Source: CAXMST01 sp963712765
GTDB taxonomy: Bacteria > Actinomycetota > Thermoleophilia > Solirubrobacterales > 70-9
NCBI GenBank assembly: GCA_963712765.1
Contig: CAVQIX010000005.1
Location: forward strand, 372,001-436,000
DNA length: 64,000 nucleotides
Direction of reading: 5' to 3'
In this document: positions 33,758 to 41,340 of the stretch, in pieces
Layout of the letters: every line of letters begins with the position of its first letter
How positions within the stretch are numbered: position 1 is the first letter of the stretch
The notes under the pieces: model-generated
The model's input: only the letters and a program-made list of their open reading frames with translations
Told to the model about the DNA's origin: nothing
Databases searched by the model: none
Made by a program: the position numbers and the translations under genes

Positions 33758-34833
33758 CGACTCACCTGCTCCCGGGGTGCCGTCCTCGATGCCACCGGCA
33801 GCCCGCCGCGGATCTCGGCCAGCCGCTGCCGGTAGCCCGGGTAGTCGCGGACGAAAGACGCCCGCAACCGGCCGAAGCGGGCGTCCACCTCCGCTGAGCC
33901 GCTGGCAACCGGGGCGGGCGCGGTGCGGCCGGCGGCGAGCTCGCTGAGCATCGCGGTGGCCTCGGCGAGGACCCGTTCCTTGCGGCGATAGATAAGCGAA
34001 CGGGCGCGCTCGCTCGGACGCAGGCGGCGGCCCAGATTGGTGAGCAGGTTGCGGGTCGGCGGGCCGGGACCGCGGAGTAGCCGTCGCGCCGCCTGGCGAC
34101 GCCCGTGATCCCCCGTGTGGCTGACGCCACCGAGGTGATGCAGCCGATCGCACTCGACGTTGCGGATCGGATCGCCCTGCCGGATCAGCTGCAGGTGCGC
34201 GATCCGTGCCGTGCCGAAGCGCTCGAATCCCCAGCCGTGGCGCACGAGACCCTCGCGCAGGGAGGGCCCGAGCTCCTCGCGGGTGCGGTTGGCCAGCCCG
34301 CAGCCGATCGCCTCCAGCGCTCGATCGAGCGCCTCACGATCGTAGAGTGCGCAGGAGGTGCCGCCGACCTCGGTCCCGTCGGCAAGAACCCGGTAGGGGC
34401 CTCCGAGAAAGGTCTGGTCGGGGGAGACCACCGAGTCGGCGTCGGCCAGCCAGACGGGCCAGCCGCTGCAGGCCGCCCCCGCTCCCTGATCCAGCGCATC
34501 CGAGAGCCCAGCGAGGAACGGCCCGCTCGCAAGCACGTCCGAGTCGAGGATCCCGAAACGAGCGCCGGCGCCGTCTTCACGGTCCCCGCCTCTCAACAGC
34601 CGGTCGAGAGCGACGCCGTGGCGGACCGGCTGCTCGTCGGGCAACCGCAGCCAATCGAATCGATCCTCGGCCTCGGCGAGCTGCGCGATCGCCTCGGACT
34701 CGGCCGGCTCGCAGCCGTTGTCGACGAGCACGAAATCGGCGCCGGGCTCGCGGAGCAACGAGAGCGCCAGCGGCAGCAACGCCGAGACGGTGCCCGGCAT
34801 GTAGACCACGTGGAAGCGGACGCGCTCAGCCAT
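33754..34833 (-). CDS. Glycosyltransferase-like protein (paralogue 2)
   Basis: A 359-aa protein with a GT-A-like N-terminus: RFHVVYMPGTVSALLPLALS, FVLVDNGCEPAESEAI, and an acidic motif FGILDSDVLASGPFL in the position of a DxD metal site. A His-rich motif LHHLGGVSHTGD occurs near residue 225, then a basic helical C-terminus. It is clearly paralogous to the adjacent upstream gene, which shares the IVDSDVLADGPFL and LHHIGGVS motifs. Sugar transfer is predicted; donor and acceptor are unknown. Its start overlaps the upstream stop by 8 bp, and its stop overlaps the FAD subunit. Confidence 0.75.
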   Translation of the reverse strand: MAERVRFHVVYMPGTVSALLPLALSLLREPGADFVLVDNGCEPAESEAIAQLAEAEDRFDWLRLPDEQPVRHGVALDRLLRGGDREDGAGARFGILDSDVLASGPFLAGLSDALDQGAGAACSGWPVWLADADSVVSPDQTFLGGPYRVLADGTEVGGTSCALYDREALDRALEAIGCGLANRTREELGPSLREGLVRHGWGFERFGTARIAHLQLIRQGDPIRNVECDRLHHLGGVSHTGDHGRRQAARRLLRGPGPPTRNLLTNLGRRLRPSERARSLIYRRKERVLAEATAMLSELAAGRTAPAPVASGSAEVDARFGRLRASFVRDYPGYRQRLAEIRGGLPVASRTAPREQVSR

Positions 34834-35878
34834 CGCGACCACCCCCGGCGCCGCCCGCCGTAGCCGCCGCTCGCGGGTAGCACGCCTCGAGCGCAGCGAG
34901 CAGCCTCCTCACCCGCCGGTCGATGTCGGGCTGATCGGTCGGCGGTGGTTGCGGCGGCTCCCGGCCCTGCTCGAGCGCGGTCATCGCCTGGGCCAGATAT
35001 CCGGTGATCAGTCGCCGCCGATCGTTCATCCTCCGGTGCCAGCCGCGCCGGCGGTTACGGGCCTGATAGGCGCGGAGGACGAGGCCGTCGGCGACTCGCT
35101 GAAGCCGTCGCGGCTGATCGGAGCGCAGGATCTCGCCGGCTCGCGCGGCCAGCCAGCGCGCGTCCTCGCCAGGCCACTCGAAGGTGGCCGCGGAGACACC
35201 GCCGATGTGGTGCAGGTGGGCGCTGTCGCGGCTCTCGATCCGGTGGTCGGAGAGCATCAGGCCGAGGTTGAGCAGGCGCGTCGTATCGAAGACGCGGAAG
35301 CGCCAGCCCCGGGCCCGCAGGGCACGCTGCGTATCCCGATCGAGCATCCAGCGGTCGTGGGCCGCGAAGCCGCGGGGCGCCCACCGCCGGACGGGCTCGA
35401 GCGCGGCCCTGTCGTAGATCGCCAGGTAGGAGTTGCCGACCGGGGTGCCGTCGACGAGCACCCGCTGCCGCCCCGCGAGGTAGATCGATCCCGGCTGCAC
35501 AGTGGCCTCGTCGTCGGTGGCCCAGACGGGCGTGGCTGAGAAGGCCGCGGCGCCGGCAGCGCCGGGAGGCCAGATATCCGCGAGGAAGGGCCCGTCGGCG
35601 AGCACGTCGGAGTCGACGATTGCGAAGCGCTCCTCCTCGAAGCGATCGAAGAGCTCGTTCAAGGCGACGCCGTGCTCGAGCGGGCGCTCTCCGCCGAGGA
35701 CGAGGGTCTCCAGGCGCTGCTCCCCTTCCGCAGCCCGCTCGAGCAGATCGCGATCCTCGTCGTTGCTGCCATTTCCGACCAGCCGCAGGCGCACGCCCTC
35801 GTCGCCGAGAAGCGACAGCGTCAGCGGCAGCAGCCGTCGGACCGTTCCCGTGGTGAAGACGACGTTGAAGGTAAGCAT
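34826..35878 (-). CDS. Glycosyltransferase-like protein (paralogue 1)
   Basis: A 350-aa protein: LTFNVVFTTGTVRRLLPLTL, LRLVGNGSNDEDRDLL, then FAIVDSDVLADGPFLADIW with a DxD-like site, GNSYLAIYDRAAL, and SAHLHHIGGVSAATFEW. The C-terminal 100 residues are basic and helical. Gene and protein order match the next gene, so the two arose by duplication. The ATG at 35878 overlaps the sulfotransferase stop by one base (TGATG). The longer reading upstream is a shadow of that gene. The protein may add sugars to the same acceptor that is sulfated and oxidised by neighbours. Confidence 0.75.
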   Translation of the reverse strand: MLTFNVVFTTGTVRRLLPLTLSLLGDEGVRLRLVGNGSNDEDRDLLERAAEGEQRLETLVLGGERPLEHGVALNELFDRFEEERFAIVDSDVLADGPFLADIWPPGAAGAAAFSATPVWATDDEATVQPGSIYLAGRQRVLVDGTPVGNSYLAIYDRAALEPVRRWAPRGFAAHDRWMLDRDTQRALRARGWRFRVFDTTRLLNLGLMLSDHRIESRDSAHLHHIGGVSAATFEWPGEDARWLAARAGEILRSDQPRRLQRVADGLVLRAYQARNRRRGWHRRMNDRRRLITGYLAQAMTALEQGREPPQPPPTDQPDIDRRVRRLLAALEACYPRAAATAGGAGGGRDG

Positions 35879-36816
35879 CAGCGGGCCGTCTCCAACTCGG
35901 TGGCCGGGGCCGCGGGCTGGACACGCAGCCACGCGCTGAGATCGCGCTCGATCAGCTCGGCGAGACGGACGATGTCCTGCCGGTAGACCTCGACCAGCTC
36001 GGAGCGGAGGCCGGAGTCGAGCTCGCCGCGCTCGAGAGCGGCGGGGCGCAGCGGTGAGAGCCCATCGCGGAGCCGCACCGGGAGGTGGGGGCGCAGCGCC
36101 GTGCGCAGCGCCGCCGTACGGGTCCAGGCAAGGCGAAGCAACGGGTTGCGGAGCTCGCCGGTGGGGGCGGGACGCCCACCCGGATCGACGCGGACCTCCG
36201 GATCGACTCCGAGAAAGCCGAAGAGGTCGGCGAGCAGCCCAGCGGGGTCGCGCTCGAGGTCCTCGTGCAGGTAGACGCGAACCCGCTCGCTGCCGAACAG
36301 CTCGATATAGGGCGCGAGAAAGTGGTGGTAGCGACCGCAACCGAGGTAGCTGCCGAAGGCGACCTCGTCGGGAAGCCCGCGTCCGAGCTCCTCGCGGACC
36401 ACGGTCGCGAACTCCGCCCGCGGCTCGAGGCCGTCACGCCGGCGACCGAGGAAGTGCGCGTGAGCACGCTCGGCCGGATCGCGGAGGATCGCCACGATCC
36501 GCGCCCTGGGACAGGCCTGCTCGATCCGGAGGGGGGCGCGCAGCGACTGCAGATAGGGCGGCGAGACCTCGCCCACCCGCTGGCCGGGAGCGGCCGCCGC
36601 GAAGAGCTGCGCGTAGTCATCGCGGTCCGTGACCCAGGCCGCCGCCATCCGTCGCAGCAACGGGCCCTCCCACTCGGGCAGCGGATCGGCGCAGACGAAG
36701 TGATTGGGCGACTTCTCGGCGGGGATGAAGATCTCGGGGTGACGCCCGAGCAGTCGATGCAGCGCGGTAGTGCCGCTGCGTCCGGCTCCGACGACGAAGA
36801 AGTCGGGAAGGGTCAA
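35878..36816 (-). CDS. Sulfotransferase family protein
   Basis: A 312-aa PAPS-dependent sulfotransferase. The 5'-phosphosulfate loop is VVGAGRSGTTALHRLL at residues 8-23; the 3'-phosphate motif is ARIVAILRDPAERAHAHF near residue 107. The fold continues with VRVYLHEDLERDPAGLLADL and FLGVD. It transfers sulfate to a hydroxyl of a sugar or other small acceptor. It is the first gene of a leftward chain with two glycosyltransferase-like proteins and a molybdenum hydroxylase, and shares a 127-bp intergenic region with a divergent close paralogue. Confidence 0.92.
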   Translation of the reverse strand: MTLPDFFVVGAGRSGTTALHRLLGRHPEIFIPAEKSPNHFVCADPLPEWEGPLLRRMAAAWVTDRDDYAQLFAAAAPGQRVGEVSPPYLQSLRAPLRIEQACPRARIVAILRDPAERAHAHFLGRRRDGLEPRAEFATVVREELGRGLPDEVAFGSYLGCGRYHHFLAPYIELFGSERVRVYLHEDLERDPAGLLADLFGFLGVDPEVRVDPGGRPAPTGELRNPLLRLAWTRTAALRTALRPHLPVRLRDGLSPLRPAALERGELDSGLRSELVEVYRQDIVRLAELIERDLSAWLRVQPAAPATELETAR

Positions 36817-36898
36817 GCGCCGCAGTCCCCCGCGGCCGGGTCGCCGGAGCCGTGCCTTCGCAGTGCCTCCAAGGCGTCAATCCTAGTCTCGCTGCGGC

Positions 36899-36928
36899 CT
36901 GACCGCTGCTCGGTCCCGGATCTATGAT
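36899..36928 (+). promoter_or_regulatory. Promoter of the rightward sulfotransferase–P450 unit
   Basis: CTGACC (36899-36904) and TATGAT (36923-36928) with an 18-base spacer form a good -35/-10 pair. A start near 36935 would leave about nine bases before the ATG at 36944, so the message is nearly leaderless. The opposite strand has a possible TAGGAT -10 near 36880 for the leftward operon. Confidence 0.45.
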
Positions 36929-36943
36929 CGGCTGCGAACCCAC

Positions 36944-37855
36944 ATGACCCTGCCGAACTTCCTAGTGATCGGCGCCGGGCGCTCGGGGACCACCTCGCTC
37001 GGCCGCCACCTCGCCCAGCACCCGGATGTCTACCTTCCTGCGGTCAAGGCCCCGAGCCACTTCTTCTGCGCCGATCTCGGGCGAATCGAGGATCCCGCGA
37101 CCCGCCTCGTCACCCGCAACTACTTCGTCCCCGACGCTGCCGCCTACGAGGCGCTGTTCGACGCCGCCGACGACGCCCGGGCGATCGGCGAGGTCTCGCC
37201 CGTCTACCTCGCCTCGACCGCGGTTCCCGAGCGAATCGCGACGCGGCTCGGCGAGGTTCGACTGATCGCGATCCTGCGGAACCCTGTCGACCGTGTCTGG
37301 GCCCGCTACGTCGCGCGCCGGCGGGATGGGCTCGAGCGGCGCGAGTTCGCCCAGCTGGTGACGGAGGAAAGACGCGAGCCGCTGGTCCGCGATGTCGCGT
37401 TCCACACCTACCTGGCGGCAGGGTTCGTGTGCCATTTCCTCCGCCCCTACCTGGAGCTGTTCGGCCGCGAGCGGGTTCGGATCCATCTCTACGAGGACTT
37501 CGCCCGCGACCCCGCCGCTGTGCTCGCCGATCTCTTCGGCTTCCTCGGCGTCGACCCCGCCGTCGAGGTCGAGGTCGGGGTCCGCCACAACCGCAGCGGC
37601 GGGGAGATCCGCAACGGCATGATCCGCCGCGCCTGGCAGGGGACCGCCCTGGCCCGAGCGGCCGTGCGCTCGTACGTGCCGCTGCGCGTTCGCGATGCGG
37701 TCTTCGCCCGGGTCAGCTCTGACCTCGTCCCGGTCGAGCTCGATCCCGCGCTTCGCAGCGAGCTGACCGCGCTTTATCGGGAGGAGGTCGACCGGCTCTC
37801 GAGCCTGATCGAACGCGACCTCACCGAGTGGCAACTGGCCACGCGGGGCAAGTAG
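36944..37855 (+). CDS. Sulfotransferase family protein (divergent paralogue)
   Basis: A 303-aa protein very similar to the leftward sulfotransferase: MTLPNFLVIGAGRSGTTSLG with the PAPS loop, VRLIAILRNPVDRVWARYVA with the 3'-phosphate site, RIHLYEDFARDPAAVLADLF and FLGVDP. The second gene pair of the cluster starts here. The P450 gene follows after 9 bp. Two sulfotransferases facing outwards from one control region suggest two sulfation steps, or alternative acceptors, in one pathway. Confidence 0.92.
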   Translation: MTLPNFLVIGAGRSGTTSLGRHLAQHPDVYLPAVKAPSHFFCADLGRIEDPATRLVTRNYFVPDAAAYEALFDAADDARAIGEVSPVYLASTAVPERIATRLGEVRLIAILRNPVDRVWARYVARRRDGLERREFAQLVTEERREPLVRDVAFHTYLAAGFVCHFLRPYLELFGRERVRIHLYEDFARDPAAVLADLFGFLGVDPAVEVEVGVRHNRSGGEIRNGMIRRAWQGTALARAAVRSYVPLRVRDAVFARVSSDLVPVELDPALRSELTALYREEVDRLSSLIERDLTEWQLATRGK

Positions 37856-37864
37856 GCTGAACCG

Positions 37865-39442
37865 ATGGGAGAGTTCATGCTCGGAGTCGAGGTGGCGATC
37901 CTCGTTGCGGTCGTCTGGCCGGGCGCCAGGATCGTCGCCGACCGGCGCTTCCGGGAGATGTTCCCCGGGGTCGCGGCCGGCATCGGTGCTTCGGTCGTCG
38001 CCTGGATCGCCGCGATGGGGATGGTGGCGGTGCTGCTGCCGGCTGCCCTCCACGCGCTGGCGCCGCTCGCCCTGGTGCTGCTGGTAGCCGGGGCAATCCG
38101 TGCGCGGGTCGGCTTCGGCCGCCGCCGCGGGCTGCCTCCGGGATCGCTCTCGATCTCCGCCTCGGTCCGGGGGCTCGCCAACCGCCGCCACTACCTGGAG
38201 CAGGCGGAGCTGCACGGCCCGATCTTCAAAGCGGCTCAATTCCACCGGGGGATGATCTGCGTCGTCGGGCTCGAGCGCGGCCACCGGCTCCTGCGCAAGC
38301 ACGCCGCCGCGATAAGTCCGGCGCCGCTGCCGCTCAGCAAGGACGTCAGTGGCGGCTTCCTCCGCTACATGGACGAGTCCACCTACCGCCGCTACGGACC
38401 GCTGATCCGCGCGGCGCAGGCGCGGCCGATCGTCGCCGACTCCGAGCGGGCGATGGCCGCAGCGGCCGAACGCGGGCTGCGCTCGATGGCAGCGGCACGG
38501 AACGGAGACGACGGAGCCGGAATCGAGCCGGGACCGGGGCTGGAGCGGATCGTGCACGACTGTTTCCTCGCCACGCTCTTCGGTCTCGAACCCGCAAACC
38601 CGGCCTACGAACGCTTCAACTCGGCCTACGAGCCGGTCCGGGCCCAGGCGATCGCTCGTCCGATGGGCCCGGCCGCCAGGGCAGCGCTGCCCGAGCTGCG
38701 CGAGATCCTCCGCGAGGAGCTCGAACGGCGGCAGGCGGCGGCAGGCGGGCCAGATCCCCGCAACAGCCTCGAGGAGCTGCGGCGAACAGATCCTTCGATG
38801 CCGGATGACGTCTGCCTCGACAACCTGGTCCTCACGCTGAGGATCGCCTCCGGAAACGAGACGAGCCTCCTCCACTGGCTGCTCGAGATGCTTGGCCGCC
38901 ACCCCGCGTGGGGCGAGCGCGCGCGCCGGCAGCTCCTCGAGCCGCAACGGGCCGCCGAGGGACCCGATCTACTCGAGCGGATCGTTCTCGAGACGCTGCG
39001 CATGAACCAGAGCGAGTACCTGTATCGGCGACTCGACGAGACCGTCGTCTTCGATGGCTTCCGCCTACCGCGAGGCTGGCTGCTGCGGATCTGCGTCTGG
39101 GAGAGCCACCGGAGCGCCGACTCCTTCGATGCACCAGAACGATTTGACCCGGATCGATTTCTCGATGACGAGATCGGCGCTGCTCGCTATTCGCCCTTCG
39201 GCCGTGGCGAGCATGCCTGCAACGGAATCCCGCTGGTGAAGTCGATCAGCCACGCGGTGCTGAGCCGAATGCTGCTCGGATTCGAGTGGCGAGTCGACGG
39301 CAGCGGCAGTCCCGAGCACGCCTTCCGCCACTGGGAACACTGGCGACCGTCGTCTGGGCTGCGGCTCGCGTTAACCCCACGCCCCGACCCCGCTGCGGAT
39401 CAGGCTGCCGACGAACGAGGCGTGTACGCGGGCAGTCCTTGA
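37865..39442 (+). CDS. Membrane-anchored cytochrome P450
   Basis: A 525-aa P450. The first 85 residues contain two or three hydrophobic helices (LGVEVAILVAVVW, VVAWIAAMGMVAVLLP, ALAPLALVLLVAGAI), unusual for a bacterial P450, which is normally soluble. The haem loop is FGRGEHACNG with Cys452, and the ExxR motif is ETLR at 376-379. The I-helix reads LRIASGNETS instead of the common A/G-G-x-D/E-T, keeping the Glu-Thr pair. A PERFDPDRFL segment precedes the haem loop. It would hydroxylate a hydrophobic or membrane-associated substrate, and it is probably co-transcribed with the sulfotransferase 9 bp upstream. No redox partner gene is visible. Confidence 0.9.
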   Translation: MGEFMLGVEVAILVAVVWPGARIVADRRFREMFPGVAAGIGASVVAWIAAMGMVAVLLPAALHALAPLALVLLVAGAIRARVGFGRRRGLPPGSLSISASVRGLANRRHYLEQAELHGPIFKAAQFHRGMICVVGLERGHRLLRKHAAAISPAPLPLSKDVSGGFLRYMDESTYRRYGPLIRAAQARPIVADSERAMAAAAERGLRSMAAARNGDDGAGIEPGPGLERIVHDCFLATLFGLEPANPAYERFNSAYEPVRAQAIARPMGPAARAALPELREILREELERRQAAAGGPDPRNSLEELRRTDPSMPDDVCLDNLVLTLRIASGNETSLLHWLLEMLGRHPAWGERARRQLLEPQRAAEGPDLLERIVLETLRMNQSEYLYRRLDETVVFDGFRLPRGWLLRICVWESHRSADSFDAPERFDPDRFLDDEIGAARYSPFGRGEHACNGIPLVKSISHAVLSRMLLGFEWRVDGSGSPEHAFRHWEHWRPSSGLRLALTPRPDPAADQAADERGVYAGSP

Positions 39443-39503
39443 CGGCGGCCGACGACAGGACGCGCGAGTGGGCCGCCGCGGGCCGACTCGTCGCGATCGC
39501 TAG

Positions 39504-40085
39504 ATGATCGCCGCCCTCGTCCTCGCTGCCGGCCGCGGTAGCCGCTTCGGCGGTGGCAAGCTCGGGGCGGAGATCGGCGGTCGCGCCCTGATCGAGTATC
39601 CGATCGCGGCCGCGCTGGCGAGCGAGCGGCTCGATCGGATCCTGGTGGCGGTTCCCGCCCGCGCGGGGGGGCTGCGAGAGCGGGTCCTGATGCTCGGCGC
39701 CGAGCCGCTGGAGGTCGAGGATCCCGGCGGGGGACTGTCCGTCAGCCTCCGGGCCGGAGTCGGTGAACTCCTCGATGCCGACGCGATTCTCGTCCTGCTT
39801 GGCGATCAGCCGTTGATTGGGCGTGGGGCGATCGAGGCGGTCCTGGGCGCGAGCGTGGGCGCCCCTCTCGCCGTGCGCGCCACCTACGGCGGCGCCCCAG
39901 GGCACCCAGTCCTCATCAAGCCGCCCCTGTACCCGAAGATCGCCGAGCTCAGCGGCGACCGCGGGGCCGCGGCGCTGCTCCGTGGACCGGGGATCCTGAC
40001 CGCGGAGTGCGGCGCGGCGGAACGGGCCCTCGACGTCGACACCCCCGCGGATCTGGCAAGAGCTCGCGAGCTCCTCGACGGGTGA
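39504..40085 (+). CDS. MobA/MocA-like molybdenum-cofactor nucleotidyltransferase
   Basis: A 193-aa nucleotidyltransferase with the NTP-binding signature IAALVLAAGRGSRFGGGKL at the N-terminus, the metal-binding ILVLLGDQPLI and the later GAPGHPVLIKPPLYPKI. This matches MocA/MobA-like enzymes that attach CMP or GMP to molybdopterin, as required by XDH-family hydroxylases. Its place in the cluster with a molybdenum hydroxylase supports cofactor maturation for that enzyme. It follows the P450 gene by 61 bp. Confidence 0.88.
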   Translation: MIAALVLAAGRGSRFGGGKLGAEIGGRALIEYPIAAALASERLDRILVAVPARAGGLRERVLMLGAEPLEVEDPGGGLSVSLRAGVGELLDADAILVLLGDQPLIGRGAIEAVLGASVGAPLAVRATYGGAPGHPVLIKPPLYPKIAELSGDRGAAALLRGPGILTAECGAAERALDVDTPADLARARELLDG

Positions 40086-40156
40086 CGTCGGCTGCGGCGT
40101 CACCGCTTCGATCAGCCCCGGCATCAGGCCGTGACGATCTCGCCCCTCTCCCTGGC

Positions 40157-40441
40157 TCAGGCCTCCAGCTCCACCATCCGCTCGACCCAGGTGTAGGTGG
40201 GCGGCCGCTTCAGGCCGGCCTCCTGCATGATCTCGGAGACCTCGGGGTCGGCCATGAAACGCTCGAGATCCTCGCGGTCCCAGTCGAAGACGTTGACCAG
40301 CCTGTTCGGGTCCTCGGTGTCGCGGTGAACGGCGACGCCGCGGCAGCCGTACTCGGCCCGCTTGCGCTGGCCGCGGTCGCCGAAGGTGGCGATGAACTTC
40401 TCGTAGTCCTCGATCTCGACGTGTGCGATGACGTGACCCAT
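40157..40441 (-). CDS. Ferredoxin-fold (ABM-like) small protein
   Basis: A 94-aa protein beginning MGHVIAHVEIEDYEKFIATF, with RLVNVFDWDREDLERFMADP in the middle. This is the dimeric alpha/beta barrel shared by antibiotic-biosynthesis-monooxygenase-like and related proteins. Catalytic function is not identifiable. GGAGGAG lies directly upstream of the ATG. It is divergent from another small ferredoxin-fold protein 133 bp away. Confidence 0.75.
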   Translation of the reverse strand: MGHVIAHVEIEDYEKFIATFGDRGQRKRAEYGCRGVAVHRDTEDPNRLVNVFDWDREDLERFMADPEVSEIMQEAGLKRPPTYTWVERMVELEA

Positions 40442-40574
40442 GGATCTCCTCCTCCTGTCGGGTGTCGCCCCACCATAGCTCCGCGGGGCCGGCCCGGCAC
40501 CGGATTTCCGCTTGCTTATCGGGCTCCCGAGTGGAACCCTGTCTGTGGGCGGGCCATCCATGTGAGGAGGTCAC

Positions 40575-40880
40575 ATGAAGTACATGGTCACCACGACACC
40601 GCGGCCACTGCCGCCGCCGCCAGAGATGTTCGACGCCGCCATGGAGTGGCTGGAGGGCAAGATCGACGACGGCACGCTCGACTGCGTCTACGGGTTCCTC
40701 GAGGGAGGCGGCTTCAGCGTCGCCAACGTCGACTCCCACAAGGACGCGTTCGAGCTGATGACCGACTACCCGTTGTTCGGGATGGTCGATTGGCAGATCC
40801 GGCCCCTGATGGAGTTCGGCGAGGAGCGTGAGACGATTCGCGCCAAGCTCGAGGAGGCCCACGCGGCGATGGCCGCATAG
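40575..40880 (+). CDS. Small dimeric alpha/beta-barrel (muconolactone isomerase/YciI-like) protein
   Basis: A 101-aa protein: MKYMVTTTPRPLPPPPEMFD, then a helix (AAMEWLEGKIDDGTL), GGFSVANVDSHKDAFELMTD and YPLFGMVDWQIRPL. The pattern of strand, helix and a SHKDAFELM segment is that of small muconolactone-isomerase-like and YciI-like proteins. It has a strong ribosome site (GAGGAGG). No catalytic residue set is clear. Confidence 0.7.
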   Translation: MKYMVTTTPRPLPPPPEMFDAAMEWLEGKIDDGTLDCVYGFLEGGGFSVANVDSHKDAFELMTDYPLFGMVDWQIRPLMEFGEERETIRAKLEEAHAAMAA

Positions 40881-40911
40881 CGGCGGCTGAAGGAGCCGCG
40901 CACTCACGATC

Positions 40912-40940
40912 GGGGCTGCGAGCGCGGTGCTTGCGGCCCC
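40912..40940. terminator. Bidirectional terminator
   Basis: GGGGCTGCGAGC (40912-40923) and GCTTGCGGCCCC (40929-40940) form a 12-pair stem, two of them G-U on the forward transcript, with a 5-base loop. It sits between two convergent small genes. Confidence 0.6.
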
Positions 40941-40960
40941 ATCAATCTGGCGGGGAAGGG

Positions 40961-41167
40961 CTACGCCGCCCGCCGCTCCCCGGTGCCGCGATCGCCGCTC
41001 TGATCCAGAACCGACGCCGAGGCGGCCTGATCCTGGATCACGCGAATCGAGTGCTCGCAGCTCTGCTTGGTCGTCATCAGCTCCGAGGCGGCCATGATCT
41101 CGTTGTTGTCACCGACGGCTCGCCACCAGTACTGGCCGTCGCCGCTTCGACGTATCGCGAAGTACAT
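40961..41167 (-). CDS. YegP/DUF1508-like small protein
   Basis: A 68-aa protein with the single-copy YegP motif: MYFAIRRSGDGQYWWRAVGD, NNEIMAASELMTTKQSCEHS and IRVIQD. Family members are small beta-beta-alpha proteins of unknown role, sometimes induced in stress. The ATG at 41167 has GGAGG upstream. The longer ORF further upstream has no support. Confidence 0.85.
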   Translation of the reverse strand: MYFAIRRSGDGQYWWRAVGDNNEIMAASELMTTKQSCEHSIRVIQDQAASASVLDQSGDRGTGERRAA

Positions 41168-41340
41168 CCGGACCTCCTTCGTCGGCCCCGGGATGCGGTT
41201 CCCGGTTGCCCTCGTTCCGCTTCGGGCCGACAACCGTTGGATAGCGGCTGACCCGGACGGCGCCGGCCGGGACGCGATCCCGCGCGGGCGGGAGCGGGCC
41301 CGGATCTAGGTGAGCTGGGCCGCGCGGTATCGTCGCCTCG

